From Pyrocephalus nanus (lineage: Eukaryota > Chordata > Aves > Passeriformes > Tyrannidae), in contig CM076279.1 in the NCBI GenBank assembly GCA_038380795.1, positions 1,937,001-2,001,000 on the forward strand: a stretch of 64,000 nt of DNA, given 5' to 3'. The notes below the pieces were generated by a model that was not told the origin of the DNA, searched no databases, and saw only the letters and a program-made list of their open reading frames with translations. Position 1 is the first letter of the stretch. Each line of letters begins with the position of its first letter. Positions 47,721-58,604 of this stretch are shown piece after piece. The translations under genes were made by a program, and so were the position numbers.

Positions 47721-48576
47721 GGGGGATCTTCTTTTCCAGAGGATTTTTTAACATTTTACCTTCAGAACAATTTCCCAAATTTAACCTGGTTATGCTGCAG
47801 ACTCACAGCACCTTGTGGCACCTCTGCCTCTCAGAACACAAGGAAAGAGAGGTGAACAATCCACTCCCTGAGACAAAGCTTTCCTAAAGTTATTTTCCCT
47901 GCTCTAAATAAGCAGCATTACCAGCTCTCATGATTTTATCAGAAGCCTCCTGCCCTATGATTTATTTTTTTGTATCAGTTCCCACTATCTACTGATTTAT
48001 AGCAAAGTCAAAATGACAAGGAAATAGCCAGCAACAAGGCACATGAGTTTCTGGCCATTGTGGTTTTTGAATAAAAATAATCTAAAAATATGACCCAAGA
48101 GGCTCAGAAACCAGAAGCGAAACAAAAAGAGCCCAAATGTATCACTTTTGAAAGGCCTTCTGTTTTTTACAAGTCAGTCTCCTGATTTTCTTTGGCTTTG
48201 ACAGAGAATTTCCATGGATCAGAGGCTGACAAGATGATATTCTTCCCTCTGTGTCCCTCAGTAAAAGTCACACTCAGGATATTCCTCTCTCTGTATTTGC
48301 TCTGTGATCTGCTGTCTGAAACAGAGCCCTGTAACAGCCAAATTCACCTCTTCTGCTGCTGGAAAAGCCCATTTTACACAAAGTTGAGTGTGCTCAGCTT
48401 CCCCACATCAAAGAGAAAAAAACCCCAAACCAAAGAGCAGCACTGTTTTTGTTGTCTGAGTTGTGTCACTTCAAGACCTGACCCCAAGCAAAGGTGGGAA
48501 AAGCAGCCCCAGAGCCTCTGCTCTGTAGAGCAGAACAAACCCCACACTTTGCTGGGCTCCAAAAAGTGAAGAAATT

Positions 48577-48597
48577 AAAAAAAAAAAAAAAAAAAAA
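48577..48597 (+). repeat. Poly(A) tract, A21
   Basis: Uninterrupted A run on the left edge of an A/C-rich block that ends in the composition switch near 49.1 kb. Confidence 0.95.
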
Positions 48598-49031
48598 TCA
48601 ACAGTTGAAGGTATAAACCCTAAGGGGGTAACACTGGCAGAGATCCAGAGCCCCTCTCTGTCCCCCAGGCACTGCAACCCCTCCAGCAAAGGCTTTGCCC
48701 AACCAAACCATCACTTAGATCGCAGAGAGAGAGACAACTCCTTGCCTGGAGAGCTGCAACCCAAAGAAAATGCAGAGAAGAAAAACATGAGAACCTTAGT
48801 GAAGGCAACAACAACAAACCTTAAAAGCTTTATAAGCTGAGAGCACTGAAAGGAGCAGGGGACACCCAGCAGAGCTTCCTAACGAGGCTTCTTTCCACCT
48901 TCTGTTGTCCAGAGCACCAACCCCCCCATCTAACCTGCTTCAGGTGTGCTGGAGGAACAAGAAAGGCTTAAATATCCCTTCCCCACCCACACCCCACAGC
49001 TGATGGGGCTCCCCCAGGTGTCTGCCCTTAC

Positions 49032-49122
49032 CTGCAGAACATCCCCACAGCTGCCAGGGATCCCCTGCAGGATATTAAAGCAGAAGGGGCAGAAGGAGCT
49101 GACCTTTGGTTTCTAGAAAGGC
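49032..49122 (-). other. Possible minus-strand internal exon, 91 bp
   Basis: On the minus strand a pyrimidine-rich CCCTTCTTCCCCAG acceptor ends at 49123, and CTGCAG followed by GTAAGG gives a near-consensus donor at 49032/49031. One of three frames is open throughout, and the encoded peptide is not recognised. It could belong to a long non-coding RNA. Chance matches to splice signals are frequent, so confidence is low. Confidence 0.2.
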
Positions 49123-49162
49123 CTGGGGAAGAAGGGACCTGCTGGAGATGCTCCTTTTTCAG

Positions 49163-49190
49163 ACCTCTAAGATATCTACACAGAGTAAGT
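49163..49190 (+). other. Possible plus-strand splice donor / short exon
   Basis: GTAAGT at 49185-49190 follows ACAGA. A CTCCTTTTTCAG acceptor-like site ends at 49162, which would make a 22-nt microexon. Alternatively 49184 could be the end of a first exon. It coincides with the start of the T/G-rich block. Weak evidence on its own. Confidence 0.18.
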
Positions 49191-49640
49191 CCTTGTGAAT
49201 TTTATTTTTTCCATGTGGATTTGAGTTGTTTAAGCCTAATTTTGGTAGTTCTGCTTAATTTTGTACCATAGCTCAAGTACGTGGTAAGGGTGTGGTTTTT
49301 TTTTCTAGTGTGCAAGTGATGAGAAAAGTGGGGTTTGTATTTTTATACTTTGTACTTTTATTGTTTGTGCAGGGATGTGCCTGAACTGGATGTAAAGGAA
49401 TACTCTTGTGTTGTTTGGGTTGTTGGTGTTTGTTGTGCATTTCTGTGCTGCTGTAGGTTAAAGTCAGTCACAGACTGTAACTATCAGTTGTTAATATTAT
49501 TTTCAGTTGAAATGCATTTAGTGGAAAAATCAAGCTTTTTTTTTAATTTTGCATTTTGTAACTTTATTGAAAAAGAAATTGAGTTTTTATTAGGCCTGTT
49601 GACTTCTGGTAGTGTTTACTGCTTGTATTCAAGAAGGTTC

Positions 49641-51239
49641 TGGTGCTGAAAACTTCCCCTAATTCCAGAGGAAGTGAGTGGGATATACCTGTATTGTTAC
49701 AGCGCTTCTCACTTCTATTTCCCATGAAAAAGGGAGAAATAATAGATATAAATGAAGACTTTTCACACTGATAAAGTATTTCAGAGTCTGTAAAGCCTTG
49801 AGAGTTATCTGCCTTAACTCCAGAAGCTGCTGTGAGTCTGGGGGTGCTCTGAAGAGCTGCAGGGAAATCAAAATTGGGATAGCAACTCTCCTAACTGAGA
49901 ATACAGAAGTTTCCATGGGTATATCTGTGCTCTTGGCCTGACAGCATTATTTTAGTTTTGAAGCCAGTTGCCAGCTGTGCCACAGGGTTGGGATGAGAAG
50001 CTTTTAGTAACCTGATAGTCTTGAATATGAAGTATTTTATTTTCCTTGCTGGAGGGTATATAAGTTGAGAGGTCCCATATATAACCAAGCAGCCAGGGAT
50101 AAATTTAGGGATGTGTAAATATATAAATATATATATATATATACACATACTCACATGCTATTTTGAATATAGGGACTGTGATGATGGAATAAGTTCCTTG
50201 TATCTGTTCAGGGCTCATTTCCAACTGTCCTACAAGTGCATTTTTCAGCCTGACCTCTTTGTTGTTCTCCCCTTTCCCCCTTCACCATATAAAACTTGGC
50301 TCAAAGAGCATTGATCTCCATGGGATAAATTCCCTGCAAATGAGCTGCATTTTTAGGATTCATCTACCTCCTTGTCTAAGCTCTCTTTACTTATGAGAAG
50401 TTACTCTCTTTGGTTTGGGAGAGAAATTGCACTGTCAGGAGGGTACATGGCTCTCTGTAGCAAAGCCAACACATTGAATGATAGAGCAATTTGATCAACT
50501 TGACTTAATTGAAATTGTGCACTGACAGCAGTGGGACCATCTCCAGGGCTGCTGGGTTCCATCTGGAAGTCATCCTGACAATCACAACGTGCCCAATATC
50601 CAGATGGAATGGTTGGGCAGGGCTCTGTTCACCAGCACAATAAATACTTCACAGGTACAGCTTGTTAAAAGTAGATCCTCTCAGAAGTTTATTCTGAGTG
50701 CTCCACAGTCTGGGATCAGGTTGGAATCTCCCTTTATTTCCTGCTGGAGGGTTACAGGTGTTCCCTGAAATAGCTGTTTCCTGTGAAGGAGTTGCCTGAT
50801 AACCTGGGGGAGACTAAAAAGATGCAAAAACCTGATCATATCTGATTAAATCTGCCTGACTGTGGTCTCTGCACTCATCTCTCTATCCAGCTATTCCACA
50901 TTTGCAAATATATTAATAAGAATATGCAGATCTGGGTGGAATTGTCACAGCTTTGCTGGCCAGGTGGTTTTCTCTCTTTGGAAACTGAGTCACCAATTTA
51001 CACGTTCAAAGTACTTTGTTACAAGTTAAATTACTCAGATTTCAGGTATTTTACAGAACATCTTCAGCAGGTTTTGAATCCTAGTATTTAAGATCAGCAT
51101 CTTTGTAAACTATCTTGGGTTATGTTTATAATTTTATGTGAGCATCATTTCAAAGGCCTTGATGCAGATCCTGGGTTTCTCGATTTCTTTCCATTAAAAC
51201 TTCCATTTTAAGAGGATTTTTCCCCACGAGGGTGGTTAA
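49641..51239. other. Stretch without a gene
   Basis: No gene, transposon or conserved motif block could be supported. Contains one AT dinucleotide tract. Confidence 0.55.
50117..50143. repeat. (AT)n tract
   Basis: About 27 bp of TA alternation with one AAA interruption. Confidence 0.9.
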
Positions 51240-51290
51240 ACCAACCCGTCTTTGAACTCTTCCAGGGATGGGGCAGAGATTGAGGCTCCT
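51240..51290 (-). mobile_element. Probable old CR1 scrap
   Basis: TTGAACTCTTCCAGGGATGG (plus strand) differs at two positions from the CR1 reverse-complement block, and the preceding ACCAACCCGTCTTTGAAC resembles the neighbouring CR1 block. The flanks do not extend the match, so this is tentative. Confidence 0.45.
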
Positions 51291-53112
51291 CTTCTTAATT
51301 ATGTTCTCTGCTGTTATTTCCACAAACCAATGAATCTCTCTGTGTTCACCCCACTTTCAATCTCCTGCTCTGGAAGGTTTTGGCACTTAATGGGTTTCTG
51401 TAGACCAGGCCAATTAGAACCCAATGTTCCTGGAACACAACTGGTTCTCTCTGTGATTCTCTGTCCTGGCCAGTGAGAACTGGACACACTTTGAAAAATG
51501 ATATCAAACAAAAATGCTGAGGAATGAGTAACACTTGATATAATTTGCAGAAAGGCTGAATTAATGGGGCTGACCATCAATTTGGAGTTCTCCCAGTCAC
51601 AGAAAAATTACTGCAGTGATTTTTGTCCTCTGCCATGTGGAGAAAGATTGAAGAGCTGCTCCTGCAGCTCAGCTTTGCCTCTTTCCTCTTTATCATCTAA
51701 ATAATCATCAAATCCACATGACCACCCAAAGCAATGTCTGGTTCCCCAGTGTAACTCTGGAGCAAATTAATAAATATGAACATTTCAGAGCTGTTTATGT
51801 ATAAAAGAACTTTTTAGAATCAAAAGTCAGAGCCTATACCAGGCACTAACATTTATTTCATTTATTTTCACAGCAGTTTGTGACTCACAACATCAGTTTT
51901 ATGCCCCCAACTTTGAACCTCAGCATCTTTAGGTACAGAAAGTTTAATGCATTGCTGTAGGAACACGCTGAAAATCAATGCAAATACATCTTTTTCCCAA
52001 AGAAATCTGAGCCCTGCAGGGTGGTCTGAAGATGTTTATCATCCAAGCACAGCTCTGATGAATGAATGGTTAATGTGAATAGGAAATAAATTTTGATGTA
52101 ATTGTGCAGTGAAGTTTCTGGCACAGGTGAGGTAGGGAAATAAATAAGTAAATAAAAGCTAAGTGTTTAGAGCAGTGCTGTGGATAACAGGCAGGTGATT
52201 TTTTTTTATTTTTTTTTTTGCTTAAAAGCTTGTTAGAAGCCAAATTTCGGAGTTCACTTTGTAGTGGAAACTCAGATATTTATCCAGTACTTTTGTTGAT
52301 GAATAGAGTCTCTTCTCAACTCAATGTGCTGAACTCCTGGGCTTTCAGAGATGCACCACAAAGTAAAACACTGGTGGGAAGAGATGATCTGTAGAACCTC
52401 CTAATCAGAAGTTCCTTCCAAATTGTGCAGCTGACGTGGTAGATGGTGAAAAAATGTGTTAAGGGCTGTTTGTACTGGGTTTGGAGTGGTCAGGTTTTGC
52501 TGAGAGACACATTGTCTCTTATTCTGGAGAATCACTGCCTGGACAATGTGAAGAGTGACCAGTGATGCACAGAGCTCTTTGAAGAACCCTGTTGGTTCAG
52601 CTGTAAGGATGAAATTGTTGATATTTTGGCCATGATGTTCAATCCTGACCATAAGAGCCTTTGGTGTGAATAGCAGGATTGGAGCCTTAGCAAGCACAGG
52701 GGAAGGCTAGAGAGCCCTTTGGAAAGCAAGAACATCTTTTCATTGAATTGAAAACAAGTATTCTCTGGTAAAAATAATACAGGATTTATAGCATGGAAGG
52801 GCTTGTTTTCATTGCAGCTATTCTGTGGCTTTATTGTAGTCCTTTGACATAAAATAGATTCACTTGCAGTGTGTGGATTCGTGGGTGATTCATCTCAATT
52901 CCATTACGAGAGCACAAAGAGCTTGATTTAGTTGTGATTTAGTGGGGAATTTGGGTCAGTAGTCCCAGAAGGTCCAAGCTTCACCTGTGCTTTCCCATGG
53001 ATGCTTGGACTGGCATACTGGATTTTTCCTTGAGCATTCCTAAATCTGTATTGGATGCATATCCATACATGTGGGTTACCTCACTAATCTGGATGCCAAA
53101 AATTAAATGTGC
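51291..53112. other. Stretch without a gene
   Basis: A T-rich tract lies at 52199-52219. The frames at 52401-52735 (minus) have no domain. A weak CR1-like stretch near 52375-52430 could not be confirmed. Confidence 0.5.
52199..52219 (+). repeat. T-rich tract, T9-A-T11
   Basis: Poly(T) with one A interruption. Confidence 0.92.
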
Positions 53113-53190
53113 ACTTGGAGCAGCCTGGCCTGTGGAAGGGCTGGAATCAGATGAGCTTTAAGGTCTCTTCCCACCCAAACCATTCCCTGT
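53113..53190 (+). mobile_element. CR1 LINE 3'-end fragment
   Basis: Reads ACTTGGAGCAGCCTGGCCTG, GGCTGGAATCAGATGAGCTT, AAGGTCTCTTCCCACCCAAA and CCATTCC. The GTCCCTGCCCATGGCAGG block has been deleted relative to other copies. Non-coding. Confidence 0.87.
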
Positions 53191-55453
53191 TTCCCTGTCA
53201 GTAGGATGTGCACTATGGCAATTTGCTGCTCAGCAGTGAAACAGGAGTGTTTGTAACAAAACCACAGCCTAAAAGCTGTCACAGCAAGATAAATTAAAAG
53301 GTATCAACCTTAAAAACCACAGTGCCTTCTGCTATTTATGGGGTAAGGATCAAATAGGGTTTAACCAGTTTTCAGCATCAGTATCCCAAAGTTTCTCTTT
53401 CCCTTCCAGTAGCTCAGGGGGGTGATCTCAGGAGTGGGAGGTTGCCTAGAGCAGGAGAAAAGTGCTTTACAGTGTAGTCCTTGTAGTAAATTGAGAAGCA
53501 AAGCGAGGCATGAGCAGTTGTAGATGGAAATATGAACACAACAGGGACCTCGTGACGGTGTTTGCTGCGGATTTGTTTGGTTTCCATCAAATTGTTACTC
53601 TATAGATCGCCCTGTGTAGTGAAATGGATCCAAGGTCAGGCTTTGATGGAGGTGACATCTATTTTTAACCAGCACAGGTGGCCTGGGGCCCCTGCCCAGG
53701 GCTCTGCTCCCTGTGTGAGAGCTCAGGAGCTGCTGGGAGCTGGGCAGAGCCCTGGACAGGCTGTGATGGGCTGGGGACTCTGGTCACCTGCTGCTGGACA
53801 CAAATGTTTATATACCCTCTTCCACAAATCAATCATTTCTAACAACACAGCTTCATTAGTTTCCCTTCCTTTTTAAAGATAGACCAGTTGGTAGCTCTGG
53901 GGCTCCATCTGTCTCTGCTCTGAAACCACTTTCTAGAACTCACCCTAAATATTCCCAGGTTAAATTAACCTTGTTCATTAGTTTCTGTGCCAGCACTTTG
54001 ACAGCTCTGTTCAATTCTGTCCATTTTCTTTGTGCTTTCTGGAAACACTGGGAGGCTTTAATTTTATTTCCCCCCCCTGTTTTCTTCCCTCCCTTCCAGC
54101 CCACCCCATCCCACAGCCTGTTTGGTTCCAGCCACCCCTCAAAGCTCCCACCCAGGGGACTCTGCATATGGCACTATTGATTTTGGCCCTGGCTGATGCT
54201 CAGATAATGTAATGCTGCTGGTCAAAATATGTTTGTTTTTCTTTAACCCTTTCCAGGCTCGTGCAAGGAAAGGTGTTAAATGAGATTTTTTTTTTTTTTT
54301 CTTGCAGAGGGGCAGTGTAAAAGAACACCCTGTCCAGCTTGCTGGTGTATTTAAAGAGCACTTCATGCTCTGTGCAGGGAACGTGGTGATTAGCAGGGGA
54401 TAGTGTTACAGGTGGGGTTTCACTGGAGGAAATTCTCCAGCAGGATAAAGGAAAGCTTTTATCCATTTAATGTGGGGGGACATAGCCAGCTTTCACTGAA
54501 CCTCTCCTATTTTAAATGACAACACTTCACTCCCTCCAGCTACTTCATGGCTTTGAACAAAGTGCACCAAGGTTGCAGAACCTCGACATGATTTGACTGT
54601 TCTGACTCTTTGTAGCCGACTCTTCCAAATTCCCAGCACACTTGTGGCCTCCTCAGAGGCTGATGAGAATTAGATGTGAGTCCAGTATCAATTTTCACTC
54701 CTGGGAATTATCATTGCCAGTGCAGCAAAGGGCTGTTGTGGAGAAACCTGGTTTAGGAAGGCAGAGATAGAAATAACATAATGAAACAGCACAAAAGCAA
54801 TTGGTAAAGGGGGCAGATGCATGGAACTAGCAAAGATTGCTTTTAAAAACAGTTGGAAACTTGTAACCTCGTTATCTGTTTGGATTAGTTGTGTTGATGG
54901 CTTGTCCTGGTGACTTCACACTTGTTTTAGGACAGTCCATCCTCCAGAAATGGTTCCCTGCCCCCATGGTACGTGTGGGATGTTGGGTCTGGCACGGAAA
55001 GGTGCCTGAAAAATTGGGATTGGAACTTATCCTGTCCTGGTTTGGTTTGTAGCAACTGGCCTGGAAATGTAAAATCAGCAGGATTTCTTCTCCTGGGAAG
55101 GGAAAGTATGTTTGAGAAATTCAGAAACAAGCTGCTCGATTTTAAACTCTCCTTCCCCGGGCACCATTCACCTGCCTGGTCATTTGTCTTCATCTCAGTG
55201 AGTGCTAATTGCTAATTTGTCATCTGCAGGCCCCGTTTGAGTTCCCTGTGGATGGGAAGGATGGCAGGAATACAGAAAGCTCTTTGCTGTGGCAGTGCAC
55301 TCTGTCAGCACCAAGGGCTGCTGAGGGGAAAAATGTTCCAAAAACAGGGATCAGAAAAAAAAACCCTGGTTTTAGTATGAGTTTTTAAATTATCCTGATG
55401 TCTGTGTTGTCTATCTGTAAAAGGGATGGATCAGTAGGAACGTGGGATTCTTG
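53191..55453. other. Stretch without a gene
   Basis: The short frames at 53562-55215 show no domain. A C9 run is at 54071-54079 and a T15 run at 54286. Nothing else is recognised. Confidence 0.55.
54286..54300 (+). repeat. Poly(T) tract, T15
   Basis: Uninterrupted T run. Confidence 0.93.
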
Positions 55454-55536
55454 GGCTGTCCTGTGCAGGGCCAGGAGTCAGACTTGGATTCTTGTGGGTC
55501 TCTTCCAACTCAGAGAAACATAATTCCATGAATTGA
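55454..55536 (+). mobile_element. CR1-family 3'-end fragment, TGCAGGGCCAGGAGT-type
   Basis: Reads CTGTGCAGGGCCAGGAGTCA, GACTTGGATTCTTGTGGGTC, TCTTCCAACTCAGAGAAACA and TAATTCCATGAATT. This is the tail of another CR1 subfamily, the one with TTGTGGGTCCCTTCCAACTCAG. It is the only representative of that subfamily noted in the window. Confidence 0.87.
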
Positions 55537-57108
55537 AGAGCTCCTTAAATTTTACAGGGTTCAGTGCTGTTAGATTCTCCAAAAGGCACCACACATAGAA
55601 TTCTTGTGCTGAGCTGTCAGCTTCTGGAAGTGTTTTATCCTCTGCTAACACTAAAGCAGGAACTTTAACTTGACCCTGACATCTTAAAAGATGCAGAGAA
55701 AATGTCAGCCTCAATTTCAAATTAATATTAGCGGCACCAGCTCTGTCTATCTGATAAACAGTGAATGCCAAAGGGGTGCTGCTTAAAATGATTTTCTTCA
55801 GTAGGTCAGAAGAGGTCAGCCTGGGACTGGGGAGAGGCAGCTCTGCCTGGGACAGGGCTGTGTTTGGGAACTTAAATCAACTCCCACCACCGAGAACTCA
55901 TCCTGAAAGCAGTGTTGCTTGGCTTTAGGAACTGGTGATCACATTTTTTATGAAATAAAACCCAAATGTCTCAGATTCAGCCCCTGAGGGTTTCTCTTCC
56001 ACCTGTGCTCTCGATGCTTTCCTTGCCGTGCTGGTGTGGGAGGTGAGAGGTGGGTTAAAATTCCCTGGAAACCATTAGTGTTTTCTTGCCTTTGCACTCA
56101 TCCAAAGGCACGTTGTTTCCCACCAGGCTGGGTTTTCAACCAGAAACACCCCTGGGGAACTTTTTACTGCTCTAGAACTACCAAAAAAAAAAAAGGCACT
56201 GCAGGAAGATGGAAGTGCAGCCCCATATTTTGCATTCACTGAAAGCATCTCCAGCTCGTGCTATTCCAATGATTCCATCCCACTGTATCCATGGATTTCA
56301 GGGATTTTATGACAGGGAAAAAGCAGATAAACTGAAAAAGGAGGTAGTATTCACAAAATGCTGTCATCAGTGTGTCAATGCCAGCAGAGTCCAGAAATTT
56401 CATTGCAGTACCAGCTCTTATAAGTTCTTGGGCCTTTCCCATGGCAAGCTGAAGGTCTCAAATCCAAGGAAATAGTGATCTTGGAGCTTTACAGCATAAG
56501 ACTGGCTGTGAGTTAAACAGATATCTGTTAGGGACACAGCTCCTGCTGGCTCATGCACAGGGCTCAAACCAAATTAACTTTGCCAAGGCTTAAATGACAT
56601 CAAGTTAATGTGACATTAATCAGGATTTGTGCTTTCAGCATGTGCAAAGGACCAGCCTGGTGAGGGAGAGCCACTGAAACACGTTCCTGTGTGCAGACAT
56701 TGAAACTTCACCGGGGGAAGTGCTGGCAGGAGCTAAAGGTTGTTTTCTAATTTAAATGCCCTCTGAGCATATGCTTAGGAGAGACATTCTCTGACAGTGT
56801 GACAGGCTTTGGTTTCCATTCTTGGGTAAAACAGGAGCCCTTGCCTTGGGCTCAACTGCAAAGAAAATGCCTCAAAAAGCTGTATTCATGGTACCTCCTA
56901 AAATATTTGCTGATGGGACCCCAACTACTTCGTTGCAGAATTAGTGGAGCGTGGGGACTCTTCCTCCAAGTAGCACTTTAATTCTGAAATAATTGGCTTC
57001 CAAGAGTAATATCACTTTACTGATGCTGCAGACAAGCACTTGAATATGCATGTGGGGAAAAATATTTTTCTTTTGACTTTATTTCACAATAAAATCAAGT
57101 TTTGTTCG
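55537..57108. other. Stretch without a gene
   Basis: One A12 run at 56183. The frames at 55478-56475 show no domain. Nothing else is supportable. Confidence 0.55.
56183..56194 (+). repeat. Poly(A) tract, A12
   Basis: Uninterrupted A run. Confidence 0.9.
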
Positions 57109-57189
57109 AGTGGAAGGTGTCAATGCCCATGGCAGGGGTGGAACGTGATGAGATTTAAGGTCCCTTCCAACCTAAACCATTCTATGAGT
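57109..57189 (+). mobile_element. CR1 LINE 3'-end fragment
   Basis: Reads GTGGAAGGTGTCAATGCCCA, GGCAGGGGTGGAACGTGATG, AGATTTAAGGTCCCTTCCAA and CCTAAACCATTCTATGA. It is the left partner of a tail-to-tail pair with the minus-strand copy at 57576. Confidence 0.93.
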
Positions 57190-57575
57190 TGCTTTCCTTC
57201 TCCTGCCAGGCTTTGTCATCGGTCTGTGGCAGGCAGTGCAGGCTGACCTTGCTGGCACTGTTTAAGGAGGCTTTGAGCTTTAGAACATCTTTAAGCTGAG
57301 CCCTCTGATCACGTTGTGCCCGTGACGTCAAGGCCGGTGGCACCAGGCAGTGTTTTAGCACAGCCTCTCCTTAAGGCTGTGAAAATAACCCAGGCATCAG
57401 TCCTGTTCCTGGTGCCCATCAGCACCCTTGGCATGCAAAGGGATGGTGCTGCATGAACCCAGGAAAGAAGTGTTCCTGAAAATAAAAAAAAAAAAAAAAT
57501 TCAAAGTTCTGATGACAAAATTTCCTGCTTCCTAATATTTTAATAATGCTGGGAATATTTAATTGGGATGTGTGT
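57190..57575. other. Spacer between opposed CR1 copies
   Basis: About 386 bp with one A16 run (57484-57499) and no recognisable gene. Contains a few CpG near 57310-57335. Confidence 0.6.
57484..57499 (+). repeat. Poly(A) tract, A16
   Basis: Uninterrupted A run. Confidence 0.95.
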
Positions 57576-57885
57576 GGAATCATATAGAAGGGTTTGGGTT
57601 GGAAAGGATCACTGCAGGGCATTTAATCTGATCTCCCTGCAGGGAGCAGGGATGTCTTCAATGAGATCAGGATGCTCCAAACCCTGTCCAAGCTGGCCTT
57701 GGACACTTCCAGGGATCCAGGGGCAGCCACAGCTTCTCTGGGCAACCTGTGCCAGGGCCTGCCCACCCTCACAGCCAGGAATTCCTTCCCAATATCTTAT
57801 TTCCACCTCATCTCTGTCAGTTCAAAGCCTTTCCCCCTTGTCCTGCCATCACATGCTCTTGTAAATTCTCTCTTTCCAGTATCTC
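57576..57885 (-). mobile_element. CR1 LINE copy, about 310 bp, with 3' terminus
   Basis: The plus strand shows the whole CR1 3' region in reverse: GGAATCATATAGAAGGGTTT, GTTGGAAAGGATCACTGCAG, GCTGGCCTTGGACACTTCCA, TTCTCTGGGCAACCTGTGCC, GGGCCTGCCCACCCTCACAG, TTTCCCCCTTGTCCTGCCAT and ACATGCTCTTGTAAATTCTC. It lacks ORF2 coding sequence. The overlapping frames at 57568-57914 are CR1-derived noise. Confidence 0.95.
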
Positions 57886-58590
57886 CACACATCCCAGCAA
57901 CAATTACAGGGTGAACTAAGGAAAAGTCTTGGTTTCCAGGCTTTTGTTCTTTATGAATGTTGCCCTGACCCTGTTTCAGGGCACAGGCAAAGAGGAAAAC
58001 CTGGAGGATGTTTCCTTGGTGTGCAAAGGACTGAAGAGCAGGACTGGCTGCTCTCAGGTCTGGGCTTGGGCTGGACAGGGACTGTGTGAAAGTGCATTTT
58101 TCAGAGCTGGAGCTGCTCTATAAACGTCAGGGGGTCGTAAAGCCACCATGTCCTGACAGTAGAACTCCAGCTGAGGGTTAGGCTGGGCTGTGATGAGAAC
58201 ATTCCTGTCCAGACAGAGCTGAACTCACACAGGCAGCAAAGGCTGAGCTTGGCCGAGCTGCTGTACAACATAAATGTTCTTTCCTTTCAGTATCTCTGTG
58301 CCAAGGGACTGAACAAAGTGTCCATTAATTTAATATTTTTAGTCTATATTTTTTTGCTTCCATTTCATTTTTCTCTCGTATTTTGATAAAAGCCAGAGAT
58401 TCCATGTTATATTATGAATATGGATTTGTAGCCAGCAGCTATGTGGAAAAATCAATACATTCCCAGTTCACTCCCAGGTGTTCCTGTGAAGGGATTGGGC
58501 AGAGCAAAAGCCCCTGCCAGGAATGTGTTCTGGTGCCTGCTGATTAAAATGGATCGGGGCAAAATGGCTGGAAACTACTGCAAGCTGAAG

Positions 58591-58604
58591 AAAAAAAAAA
58601 AAAA
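58591..58604 (+). repeat. Poly(A) tract, A14
   Basis: Uninterrupted A run. Confidence 0.92.

Larger units (their letters stand above)
46063..48600. other. Stretch without a gene
   Basis: No gene or transposon could be supported. Contains a C-rich tract, two neighbouring A tracts, an A21 run and the AT-rich candidate block at 47400-47720. Confidence 0.55.
48601..49640. other. Strand-composition reversal centred near 49.0-49.2 kb
   Basis: Hand counts: 48601-48900 has A103 C83 G66 T48, and 49201-49500 has A61 C31 G76 T132. Both purine/pyrimidine skews flip sign across about 300 bp. The T/G-rich part ends near 49640. The central 300 bp contains splice-like signals pointing in opposite directions. 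The plus frame at 49335-49649 is rich in Tyr, Phe, Cys and Val simply because the DNA is T/G-rich, so I do not call it. Possible causes are divergent transcription or an inserted element of biased composition. Confidence 0.6.

Noticed and set aside
49335..49649. 104-codon frame rich in Tyr, Phe, Cys and Val
   Set aside because: This composition is what T/G-rich DNA gives in one frame. There is no transmembrane or cysteine-pattern family I recognise.
52375..52430. Possible extra CR1 tail (AGTTCCTTCCAA near a GATGATCTG)
   Set aside because: The blocks are too diverged and in the wrong spacing to assign.
55395..55430. Possible MIR-like core (CTATCTGTAAAAGGG)
   Set aside because: A single short word matching the MIR region. 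No flanking similarity.
57568..57914. Frames encoding peptides such as GNLCQGLPTLT
   Set aside because: These are translations of a CR1 3' region in antisense. The same peptide appears at 26605-26838 and a near relative at 3269-3625, as expected for repeat noise.
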